The position numbers and the translations under genes are program-made. Source: Lysobacteraceae bacterium (GTDB taxonomy: Bacteria; Pseudomonadota; Gammaproteobacteria; Steroidobacterales; Steroidobacteraceae). From it: a stretch of 7,968 bases of DNA. The stretch covers positions 1 through 7,968 of the forward strand of contig JAAYXG010000823.1 of assembly GCA_012516015.1 (NCBI GenBank), read 5' to 3'. Of the stretch, positions 1 to 5,665 are shown piece after piece. Position 1 is the stretch's first letter; each line of letters begins with the position of its first letter. Below the pieces are notes generated by a model. That model did no database searches, was not told the DNA's origin, and worked only from the letters and a program-made list of their open reading frames with translations.

Positions 1-31
1 CGCCAGGAATTCGAGAGGAAGAGCGGCGCGA

Positions 32-2374
32 TCACTCGCGTTTGAGCGCGCGTGCGAAGGCTTCGGCCATCGTGCCGCCCCCGTGCGAGGGCGGCTCGGG
101 TCGGCGCGGCTTGGCTGCGCTCTGCGGTCGCGTCCGGCCTTGCCCCGAGCCGGCGCGAGCCCGCTCCGGGGCTGCGTCCAAACGCATCGTCAGCGCGATG
201 CGTCGTCGCTGTTCGTCGACTTCGAGCACTTTGACTTTCACCACATCGCCCGCCTTCACCACCTCGCGCGGGTCCTTCACGAATCTGTCCGCGAGCATCG
301 AGATGTGCACGAGCCCGTCTTGATGTACGCCGACGTCCACGAACGCTCCGAAGTTCGTCACGTTCGTTACGACACCTTCGAGGATCATGCCGGGCCGGAG
401 GTCCTTGAGGTCCTCGACGCCCTCGCGGAACTCCGCGGTCTTGAACTCCGGTCGCGGGTCGCGGCCGGGCTTTTCCAGCTCACGTAAGATATCGCGCACC
501 GTCGGAAGGCCGAACCGCTCGTCCGTGTACTTCGCCGGATCGATCCTCTTGAGCGCATTGGCATCGCCGAGCACCTCATGCGCCGGTCGCTTCAGGTCGG
601 CCAGGATGCGCTCGACGAGCGGATACGCCTCGGGATGCACGGCGGACGCGTCGAGCGGGTTGTCGCCGTTCATGATGCGTAGGAATCCGGCCGCCTGCTC
701 GTATGTCTTCTCGCCGAGCCTCGGCACTTTCTTGAGTCGCTCGCGGGTCGTGAATGCACCGTGCGCATCGCGGTAGCGGACGATGTTCTCTGCGAGGGTC
801 GTGCTCAATCCCGAGATTCGTGCGAGCAGTGCTGCCGATGCCGTGTTCACGTCGACGCCCACGGCGTTCACGCAATCCTCAACGACGGCATCGAGCGAGC
901 GGGCGAGCTTCGTTTGGCTCACGTCGTGTTGATACTGACCGACGCCGATCGATTTCGGGTCGATCTTCACGAGCTCCGCGAGCGGATCCTGCAAGCGCCT
1001 CGCAATCGAGACCGCGCCGCGAAGGCTCACGTCGAGCTCCGGGAACTCCTTTGCCGCGAGCGCGGAGGCGGAGTACACCGAGGCGCCTGCCTCGGACACG
1101 ACGATCTTCGTGAGCTTGAGCTCGGGATGCTTCTTGATGAGCTCGCCTGCGAGCTTGTCCGTCTCGCGCGAGGCCGTGCCGTTGCCGATGCTGATCAAAT
1201 CGACGCCGTGTTTGCGTGCAAGCTGCGCGAGCGCGGCGATCGTGCCGTCCCAGTCGTTGCGCGGGGCGTGCGGATAGACCGTCGCCGTTTCGAGCAGCTT
1301 GCCTGTTCGATCGACAACCGCGACTTTCACGCCCGTGCGCAGGCCGGGATCGAGCCCCATCGTGGCGCGCGGGCCCGCAGGAGCCGCAAGCAGCAGGTCG
1401 TGCAGGTTACGGGCAAATACGCGAATCGCTTCCTCTTCCGCGCGCTCTCGCAGATCGGTCAGCAATTCCGTTTCGAGCTGCCAGGAGAGTTTGGTCTGCC
1501 ATGTCCAGCGTACGCTCTGGAGCAACCAGGCATCCGCCGGCCGCTTGCGATCCGCGATGCTGAAACGCGCCGCGATCTTGAGCTCGCACGCGTTGAACGC
1601 GGTCGGCTTGTCGCTTTCCAGTTCTTCCGGCAGCTTCAGAGCGATGCGCAGTAGCTCTTCCTTTCTGCCGCGAAAGAGGGCGAGCGCGCGATGAGAGGGA
1701 ACCTTGCTCAATGGCTCTCGATACGAGAAGTAGTCTCGGAACTTTGCAGCCGCCTCTTCCTTGCCCGTCACGACGCTCGAGACGAGTACCGCGTGATCCG
1801 CAAGATGGCTGCGCAAGCTCCCGAGCAGCTCCGCGTCTTCTGAGAATTGCTCGACCAAGATCGCGCGCGCGCCTTCGAGCGCGGCCTTCGCATCCGGCAC
1901 GCCCGGGTTCTCGCCTGCTTCCGTCGCAAACGGTTCCTTGAGGAAACGCGCCGCTTCGCTCTCCGGGTGCAGGGAGGGATTCGCGAGCAATGCCTCGGCG
2001 AGCGCCTGGAGGCCCGCTTCGCGAGCGATCTGCGCTTTCGTGCGGCGCTTCGGCTTGTACGGCAGGTACAAGTCTTCGAGTCGTTGTTTGGTTTCGGCCG
2101 CCTCGATGCTGGCCCTGAGCTCCGGAGTGAGCTTCTTCTGCTCTTCGATGCTCGAGAGAATTTGCGCGCGGCGGGCTTCGAGCTCACGCAGATACCCGAG
2201 CCGCTCTTCCAGCGTACGGAGCTGTGTGTCATCGAGGCCGCCGGTCGCTTCCTTGCGGTACCGCGCGATGAAGGGAACCGTGGCACCTTCATCGAGCAAA
2301 GCAATGGCGGCGGCGACTTGCTGAGGCTTGGCGGAGAGCTCTGCGGCGATGCGCGATTCGATCGGAGGCAGCAT
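32..2374 (-). CDS. tex: Tex family transcription accessory protein (S1 RNA-binding)
   Basis: Complete 780-residue Tex protein, the usual length for the family. Tex is a cytoplasmic nucleic-acid-binding protein that associates with the transcription machinery and is known in several bacteria for effects on transcription and toxin or virulence expression. Visible parts: helical N-terminal Tex domain with the signature around residues 29-46 ([18 protein letters not shown]) and [12 protein letters not shown] at 103-114; YqgF/RNase H-like domain from about 337 ([10 protein letters not shown], then [11 protein letters not shown] at 395-405); the GVGQYQHDV segment at 477-485; helix-hairpin-helix region about 500-565; S1 domain about 661-732 ([16 protein letters not shown]). 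A basic, low-complexity tail follows and ends in the family-typical [12 protein letters not shown]. The ATG start matches the family N-terminus exactly, but I see no Shine-Dalgarno before it; the stop is TGA. It lies downstream of the DUF2959 gene on the same strand with a 188-bp gap containing repeats and a candidate promoter, so it is probably transcribed on its own. Identification is firm. Confidence 0.97.
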   Translation of the reverse strand: MLPPIESRIAAELSAKPQQVAAAIALLDEGATVPFIARYRKEATGGLDDTQLRTLEERLGYLRELEARRAQILSSIEEQKKLTPELRASIEAAETKQRLEDLYLPYKPKRRTKAQIAREAGLQALAEALLANPSLHPESEAARFLKEPFATEAGENPGVPDAKAALEGARAILVEQFSEDAELLGSLRSHLADHAVLVSSVVTGKEEAAAKFRDYFSYREPLSKVPSHRALALFRGRKEELLRIALKLPEELESDKPTAFNACELKIAARFSIADRKRPADAWLLQSVRWTWQTKLSWQLETELLTDLRERAEEEAIRVFARNLHDLLLAAPAGPRATMGLDPGLRTGVKVAVVDRTGKLLETATVYPHAPRNDWDGTIAALAQLARKHGVDLISIGNGTASRETDKLAGELIKKHPELKLTKIVVSEAGASVYSASALAAKEFPELDVSLRGAVSIARRLQDPLAELVKIDPKSIGVGQYQHDVSQTKLARSLDAVVEDCVNAVGVDVNTASAALLARISGLSTTLAENIVRYRDAHGAFTTRERLKKVPRLGEKTYEQAAGFLRIMNGDNPLDASAVHPEAYPLVERILADLKRPAHEVLGDANALKRIDPAKYTDERFGLPTVRDILRELEKPGRDPRPEFKTAEFREGVEDLKDLRPGMILEGVVTNVTNFGAFVDVGVHQDGLVHISMLADRFVKDPREVVKAGDVVKVKVLEVDEQRRRIALTMRLDAAPERARAGSGQGRTRPQSAAKPRRPEPPSHGGGTMAEAFARALKRE

Positions 2375-2406
2375 GAAACGTACGGAGGAGTGAAAGAAAG
2401 TCGCGC

Positions 2407-2435
2407 ACTATGGAGAAAACGCTTCTACTGAGCAA
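2407..2435 (-). promoter_or_regulatory. candidate sigma70 promoter for tex
   Basis: On the minus strand, TTGCTC (2435-2430) and CATAGT (2412-2407) are separated by exactly 17 bases. They match the -35 consensus at 3 of 6 and the -10 consensus at 4 of 6. Transcription would start near 2400, about 26 bases before the tex ATG. The spacing and location are good, but the hexamers are weak, so this is a suggestion only. Confidence 0.3.
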
Positions 2436-2482
2436 GATCGGGCAAAGGCCGAATCGGATGGTTGGTCGCCGGTCGATCAGTG

Positions 2483-2568
2483 GGTTGACAGTTGACGGTC
2501 AGAGAAAAAGGGCCTGGGCACAGGGCCGCTCGCTGGCGCTCGCCGCTTCTGACCGTCAACTGTCAACC
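2483..2568. repeat. perfect 21-bp inverted repeat made of GTTGACR heptamers
   Basis: The arms at 2483-2503 and 2548-2568 are exact reverse complements over 21 bases, separated by a 44-base loop. The arms are built from the heptamer GTTGACA/GTTGACG: the left arm has two tandem units followed by GTCAGA. On the minus strand the right arm is preceded by a third unit that extends the array to about 2575. The loop itself can fold (see the separate terminator entry). The right arm overlaps the last codons and the stop of the DUF2959 gene. This looks like a dispersed intergenic repeat element rather than a protein-binding operator; no associated transposase is present in the window. Confidence 0.75.
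2505..2527 (-). terminator. candidate intrinsic terminator of the DUF2959 gene, inside the repeat loop
   Basis: Read on the minus strand, GGCC(C)TG-TGCC-CAGGCC forms a six-pair stem with one bulged C, followed by C and a run of five T (2509-2505). It lies 36 bases after the TGA of the DUF2959 gene and ahead of tex. The stem is short and competes with the surrounding 21-bp inverted repeat, which could itself act as the stem of a larger hairpin. Confidence 0.4.
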
Positions 2569-3225
2569 GTCAACCTGCCCTTCACGTTTCATGCTGCTGA
2601 TGAATTCGTTCGCTTCGGCGATCGAGCGTTCCATGTCCTTCATGAGCGCGGCCGTTTGCCGCTCGATCGAGGTGAGCTCTTTGCGAAGGCTCCCGATCGC
2701 TCTGGCATTGAGGTTGTGCTTCAACACGAGGACTTGGTCTTGGAACGTATCGAGCACCGGTTGCATCGAGCTTTCGGCGCGACGCATCGATTTGATCAAT
2801 GCGTCGTAGCGATTGCGGGTGTCGGTGAGCAGGCGCTGGCTGTCGCGCCTCAGCGAGGCATTGGAGTATTCGTCGAGCTCGTCCTCCCACTCCGCAAAGA
2901 GATCCCGAGCGACGCGTTCGACCGAATCGATGCGGCTGCGAACCTCGTTCGCGCGGGCGACGCTCCGCTCGTATTCGGCGTTGACTCGATCATATGTCCG
3001 CTCGAGCTCGCCGCCGTCGACTTCGACGATGCTGCGAAATTGCTCGAGCGCGGAGGCGAACTGCTCCTTCGCATCGGTCTGTGCATCGCGCGCGTCCGAC
3101 ACGCGGTCGACGAGGATGTCGCGCTTCTCGATCCCGAACGATTCGTAGGCGCGATACATCGCCGCCTGGCAACCGCCGAGAAGAACGGCCGCCGCAAGCA
3201 GCGCGGGAAGGAGGATGGTACGCAT
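2563..3225 (-). CDS. DUF2959 family lipoprotein
   Basis: Encodes 220 residues of unknown biochemical function. Residues 1-19 (MRTILLPALLAAAVLLGGC) form a lipoprotein signal peptide with lipobox LGGC; lipidation at Cys19 is expected, placing the protein in the periplasm on the inner or outer membrane. The start of the mature part (AAMYRAYESFGIEKRDILVDRV) is the segment by which I recognise DUF2959. The rest is charged, almost Gly/Pro-free helix with heptad-like spacing, probably coiled coil. The ATG at 3225 is chosen because it begins the signal peptide; a GTG six bases upstream is an alternative, and the open frame continuing far upstream is only antisense to the neighbouring membrane protein. 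The last codons (Val-Asp-Gly-stop) are supplied by a heptamer of the adjacent inverted repeat, so the C-terminus may have been reshaped by that element. It is transcribed divergently from the YihY-family gene and in the same direction as tex. Confidence 0.88.
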   Translation of the reverse strand: MRTILLPALLAAAVLLGGCQAAMYRAYESFGIEKRDILVDRVSDARDAQTDAKEQFASALEQFRSIVEVDGGELERTYDRVNAEYERSVARANEVRSRIDSVERVARDLFAEWEDELDEYSNASLRRDSQRLLTDTRNRYDALIKSMRRAESSMQPVLDTFQDQVLVLKHNLNARAIGSLRKELTSIERQTAALMKDMERSIAEANEFISSMKREGQVDG

Positions 3226-3247
3226 CGCCACGATAACTTTTCCCGTA

Positions 3248-3270
3248 GGCTGTAAGTTCCCGCTTACGCC
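3248..3270. promoter_or_regulatory. small palindrome upstream of the DUF2959 gene
   Basis: GGC-T-GTAAG, six-base loop, CTTAC-GCC: an eight-pair imperfect dyad with one bulged base, 22 bases before the DUF2959 ATG. On the minus strand its second half contains GGGAACTT, which resembles the -35 element of envelope-stress (sigmaE-type) promoters, but the expected -10 motif is not clear. It could be an operator, a promoter element or part of the neighbouring repeat; I cannot tell which. Confidence 0.2.
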
Positions 3271-3287
3271 GCGGTTGTTCAAGAAGA

Positions 3288-3365
3288 CTCTCGCGAAGCG
3301 CGCAAAGCTCGCAAAGGTAAGGGCCGGAAGATTCTCTCGCGGAGACGCGGAGACGCGGAGACGCT
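3288..3365 (+). repeat. composite intergenic repeat, copy 1 (blocks A and B)
   Basis: Block A (3288-3318) begins CTCTCGC and ends AAGCTCGCAAAGGT. After 15 bases comes block B (3334-3365), which begins CTCTCGC and contains three perfect tandem octamers GCGGAGAC (3339-3362). The same A-spacer-B arrangement recurs in reverse orientation at 4516-4591 on the other side of the YihY-family gene. It lies in the 213-bp divergent gap between the DUF2959 and YihY-family genes. Similar CGCGGAGACGC-like repeats are, from memory, scattered through many bacterial genomes; no coding function is apparent. Confidence 0.75.
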
Positions 3366-3438
3366 CTCTTTTGCAGGCCGGAACTAGGTACAGGTCGCCG
3401 CGTTGACGTTCCATCAGGCGAGCGCATGGCGAATTCAC

Positions 3439-4419
3439 ATGGCGACACGCGTCCACAGCGGGGATGAGCATTTCGAAGAGGCGCATGGCCGGCACGCCGA
3501 GCGACCCGGTGATATTCCGAAGCGCGGTTGGCTCGATATCGCGATGCGCGTCAAAGCCGAAGTGAGCAAGGACAACGTGTCTCTCATCGCTGCGGGACTT
3601 GCGCTCTATGCGTTGCTCGCGATCTTCCCTGCGCTGACTGCTGCAGTCTCGATCTATGGGCTGTTCGCTTCGCCTCAGCAAATGGCGGATCACCTGCAGT
3701 CCTTCCAGGGCGTCATGCCGGGGCAGGCCACGCAAATCCTCGAAGGGCAGATGCAGACGCTGGCGCAGCAGCGCCAGACGCTGAGCATCGGACTTGTCTT
3801 CGGCGTGTTGCTCGCTTTGTGGAGCGCGCGTAAAGGAATGGTCGCGATCATGGCCGCGACGAACGTGGCGTATGACGAACGCGAAGAACGGGGCTTCTTC
3901 AAGCAGATCCTGGTCTCGCTCGCGTTCACGCTCGGTGCCGTGCTCGCGTTCTTGCTCGTCGTCCTCTTGGTTGTCGCGGTCCCGATCGCGCTCGAGCTCG
4001 TGCCACTTGGAGACTTCGCTCAGACGGTCATCATGGTGGTGCGCTGGGCGCTGTTGTGGCTGATCGCCGTTTTCGGCATGGCGATCGTCTATCGGTTTGC
4101 GCCCGATCGTCACGAGCCCAAGTGGAAATGGCTGAGTTGGGGCTCGGCGATCGCAGCGACGCTTTGGCTCGTCGGCAGCCTCCTATTCGCGATCTACGCG
4201 CGCAGCTCCGCGTCCTATGGCGAAACCTATGGCGCCCTCGGCGGTGTCGTCGTGCTGTTGCTGTGGTTTTATCTCACCGGCTACTCGCTCGTGCTCGGCG
4301 CGGAGATCAACTCGGAAATGGAGCGCCAAACAAAGGAAGATACGACGAGCGGCCCTCGCAAACCCATGGGCGAGCGTGAGGCTCATGCCGCGGATACGGT
4401 CGGCGAGATGCGGCAGTAG
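3439..4419 (+). CDS. YihY/BrkB (UPF0761) family inner-membrane protein
   Basis: Encodes 326 residues, in the usual range for the family. YihY/BrkB proteins are polytopic inner-membrane proteins, some formerly annotated as ribonuclease BN; their molecular function is not settled. About six membrane segments are visible, roughly at residues 48-76, 116-140, 158-188, 196-219, 232-254 and 266-290. Family hallmarks: NVSLIAAGLALYALLAIFPAL at the first segment (46-66), WKWLSWGSAIAATLW (229-243), and the C-terminal signature YGALGGVVVLLLWFYLTGYS (264-283) continuing into LVLGAEINSEMER. Residues 1-35 and the last 30 are hydrophilic. I chose the ATG at 3439; an in-frame TTG at 3403 would add 12 residues. 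Neither has a convincing ribosome-binding site: an AGGCGAG lies 17 bases before the ATG, which is too far to be typical. The stop is TAG. The gene is bracketed by inverted copies of one composite repeat, faces the DUF2959 gene divergently and converges on the hydrolase. Confidence 0.93.
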   Translation: MATRVHSGDEHFEEAHGRHAERPGDIPKRGWLDIAMRVKAEVSKDNVSLIAAGLALYALLAIFPALTAAVSIYGLFASPQQMADHLQSFQGVMPGQATQILEGQMQTLAQQRQTLSIGLVFGVLLALWSARKGMVAIMAATNVAYDEREERGFFKQILVSLAFTLGAVLAFLLVVLLVVAVPIALELVPLGDFAQTVIMVVRWALLWLIAVFGMAIVYRFAPDRHEPKWKWLSWGSAIAATLWLVGSLLFAIYARSSASYGETYGALGGVVVLLLWFYLTGYSLVLGAEINSEMERQTKEDTTSGPRKPMGEREAHAADTVGEMRQ

Positions 4420-4457
4420 CCAGGAGCGCGAGGCGTGACTCAGAATCGGAAGAAATA

Positions 4458-4543
4458 CTCTCGCAGAGACGCGGAGGCGCAGAGATCGGAAGGAAGAAGG
4501 ATTTTTTTCTTCTTACCTCCGCGTCTCTGCGTCTCCGCGAGAG
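4458..4543. terminator. long imperfect hairpin between convergent genes
   Basis: The left arm 4458-4484 and right arm 4517-4543 match as inverted repeats at 23 of 27 positions. All four differences are A/G exchanges, so each becomes G-U or A-C in RNA. An inner stem pairs GAAGAAGG with CTTCTT around a run of seven T (4502-4508). It sits between the stop of the YihY-family gene (4419) and the stop of the hydrolase (4601), so it probably stops transcription from both sides. It also contains the second copy of the composite repeat, so the terminator role may be secondary. Confidence 0.45.
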
Positions 4544-4591
4544 CATTCTTTCTTGCTTCTACCTTGGCGAGCTTCGCGTGCTGGGCGAGAG
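4516..4591 (-). repeat. composite intergenic repeat, copy 2, inverted relative to copy 1
   Basis: On the minus strand, block A (4591-4561) agrees with block A of copy 1 at 26 of 31 bases. After a 17-base spacer, block B (4543-4516) agrees at 26 of 27 bases with the start of the GCGGAGAC block. Order and spacing are the same as in copy 1 but the orientation is reversed. A third block in the opposite sense (4458-4484) pairs with block B to form the hairpin described separately. Confidence 0.7.
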
Positions 4592-4600
4592 ATCTCTTGG

Positions 4601-5275
4601 TTAGTCGGCCAGGAAGGCGTTGATCAGCGTGTGATAGTCCGGGTGGCGCTCTATGTCGTTGTGGCCGACGCCGTTCAGGAGGTGAAGCTGTCGGGGTCCC
4701 GCCCAGAGGTCGTGCAGGCGTTGCGCGTGAACGGGCGGAATGATGCCGTCGTGCTCCGCGGCGAGCATAAGGGCAGGGATGTCGGCTTGCTGCGCGAAGG
4801 GCCTCGAATCGAACGGGTGCTTCAGCAGTAGGCGCACCGGGAAGATCGGATAGTGACGCGCGGCGACCTCCGCCAAGCTGTCGTAGGGCGTAATCAGAAT
4901 CGCGCTGTGCACCTCGCGCTTCGCAGCGAGCATCGTCGCCAAGCCCGAGCCCAAGCTCCGTCCCATCACGACGATGTCTTGCGGCGGCGTGCCGTTCGCG
5001 ATGACGTAGTCATAGATCGCGAGCGCATCCGCGTACAACGCCTTCTGACTTGGCGTACCCGTCGAGCCGCCGTAGCCGCGATAGTTGACGACGAGCATGC
5101 GCCGAATCGAGAGCTCGAACGCGGTGCTCGCGGTGTAGAGCACATCCTCCGCGTTGCCGCCGAAATAGATCACGGTACGAGTGCTCGTGCTCGCACCGTT
5201 CTCGGTCCAGAAGCCTTCTAATACGTGCTCGCCCGATGGGATCTCGACTCGATACGGCGCCCAGCGAGCTGCCAA
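4601..5275 (-). CDS. alpha/beta hydrolase, catalytic part (N-terminal anchor cut off by a stop)
   Basis: The 224-codon open part carries a complete serine-hydrolase core of the alpha/beta type, close to the Bem46/ABHD12-17-like group. Substrate unknown; a lipid or small-molecule esterase is the general expectation. Counting from the TTG at 5275: strand and oxyanion segment VIYFGGNAED (35-44), RGYGGSTG (66-73), nucleophile elbow MGRSLGSG with Ser107 (104-111), acid Asp176 in AEHDGIIPP, and His205 in GVGHNDIE. The only start available after the upstream stop is a TTG with no ribosome-binding site. The same reading frame continues upstream through a TAA at 5299-5297 into a normal membrane-anchor N-terminus that begins at an ATG at 5404. 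The original protein would have been 267 residues. The gene is therefore probably a recent pseudogene, or the sequence carries an error at the TAA; reinitiation at the TTG would give a cytoplasmic, unanchored enzyme. Ends with TAA. Confidence 0.8.
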   Translation of the reverse strand: MAARWAPYRVEIPSGEHVLEGFWTENGASTSTRTVIYFGGNAEDVLYTASTAFELSIRRMLVVNYRGYGGSTGTPSQKALYADALAIYDYVIANGTPPQDIVVMGRSLGSGLATMLAAKREVHSAILITPYDSLAEVAARHYPIFPVRLLLKHPFDSRPFAQQADIPALMLAAEHDGIIPPVHAQRLHDLWAGPRQLHLLNGVGHNDIERHPDYHTLINAFLAD

Positions 5276-5404
5276 CGAGCGATCGTTCGCGCGCGGTTAG
5301 AACAGCATGCGGTCCTGCTGCAGATAGAGGAACGCGCACAGTGCAACGTACGTTGCCGCGGCGATGCCGACGAGGACGAGGAGGGAGGTCAGCATCGCGC
5401 GCAT
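5276..5404 (-). pseudogene. severed N-terminal membrane anchor of the alpha/beta hydrolase
   Basis: From the ATG at 5404 the frame reads MRAMLTSLLVLVGIAAATYV, then hydrophobic residues to LYLQQDRMLF at residue 35, then TAA at codon 36 (5299-5297), then PRANDRSL directly into the hydrolase core without a frame change. A single N-terminal transmembrane helix followed by a QQD-RMLFYPR-like motif is the standard start of these anchored hydrolases, so the stop most likely replaces a Tyr codon (TAC or TAT to TAA). As it stands, this stretch could encode only a 35-residue membrane peptide. A heptamer tandem ends 6 bases upstream of the ATG, and no ribosome-binding site is visible. Confidence 0.75.
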
Positions 5405-5410
5405 TTGCAG

Positions 5411-5445
5411 GGCTTGGGGCTTGGGGCTTGGGGCGTGGGGCTTGG
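5411..5445. repeat. five tandem heptamers GGCTTGG (CCAAGCC)
   Basis: Five contiguous 7-bp units start at 5411, 5418, 5425, 5432 and 5439. Four are GGCTTGG; the fourth is GGCGTGG. The array lies just upstream (minus-strand sense) of the hydrolase ATG at 5404, where its ribosome-binding site should be. A 7-bp unit beside a start codon could vary in copy number by slippage. Confidence 0.85.
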
Positions 5446-5486
5446 GTCGGACAAAACGCGGCGTGCGCCTGCTGCCCCCTCCCTGA

Positions 5487-5511
5487 CCCTCCCCCGCTTC
5501 GCGGAGGAGGG
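5487..5511. repeat. REP-like palindrome
   Basis: CCCTCCCCCGC, TTC, GCGGAGGAGGG: an 11-bp stem with one mismatch and a three-base loop. It is preceded by CCCCCTCCCTGA, a degenerate second copy of the same C-rich arm. The form resembles short extragenic palindromes found in many copies in proteobacterial genomes. It lies in the gap between the epimerase and the hydrolase, both on the minus strand, so it would sit in any read-through transcript. Confidence 0.55.
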
Positions 5512-5532
5512 AAGCTATGCGTTGTCGATTGC

Positions 5533-5555
5533 GGGCTCGGCCCAGGCCCGAGCCC
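5533..5555. repeat. GC-rich hairpin after the epimerase gene
   Basis: GGGCTCGG and CCGAGCCC form a perfect 8-bp stem around a seven-base loop, 24 bases past the original stop of the epimerase gene. There is no T run on either side, so it is not a canonical intrinsic terminator; it may protect the 3' end of the transcript or be part of the repeat cluster. Confidence 0.4.
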
Positions 5556-5578
5556 CTTACCCTGTCACCGCGTCAACA

Positions 5579-5665
5579 TCACATCGTGCTGAACGTATAG
5601 ACCGTCCGCGACGTATACGTTTCGCCCGGGTTGAGCGTGGTGCTCGGGAACGACGGCTGATTCGG
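5579..5665 (-). pseudogene. severed C-terminal tail of the aldose 1-epimerase
   Basis: Directly after the TAG at 5668-5666 the same frame continues PNQPSFPSTTLNPGETYTSR for 28 codons, with TVYTFSTM before a TGA at 5581-5579. This is the conserved end of galactose mutarotases: family members read (W/H/Y)PD-S/A-x-NQP-x-FPxxxLxPGExY and a final beta strand. The stop therefore stands in place of a Ser or Ala codon; TCG to TAG is a one-base change. No other lesion is present in the tail. Confidence 0.8.

Noticed and set aside
761..1654. 297-codon plus-strand open frame within tex
   Set aside because: It is antisense to the YqgF and helix-hairpin-helix parts of tex and reflects codon bias of a GC-rich gene.
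2410..3255. 281-codon plus-strand open frame with a GGAGG-like sequence upstream of its ATG
   Set aside because: It is antisense to the DUF2959 gene, passes through the 21-bp inverted repeat, and has no recognisable domain. The purine-rich stretch is the complement of the tex leader.
3339..3362. Three regularly spaced identical units, considered as a CRISPR array
   Set aside because: The units are 8 bp and directly abut with no spacers; no cas genes are present. It is a short tandem repeat.
3402..3424. TTGACG as a -35 element for the YihY-family gene
   Set aside because: The -35 match is good, but the position 17 bases on (ATGGCG) is not a credible -10, and the start site would fall at or beyond the chosen ATG.
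2563..4113. 516-codon minus-strand open frame covering the DUF2959 gene and most of the YihY-family gene
   Set aside because: Only the part from 3225 onward is a gene; it begins with a lipoprotein signal peptide. The upstream 296 codons are antisense to the YihY-family gene and read as charged low-complexity sequence.
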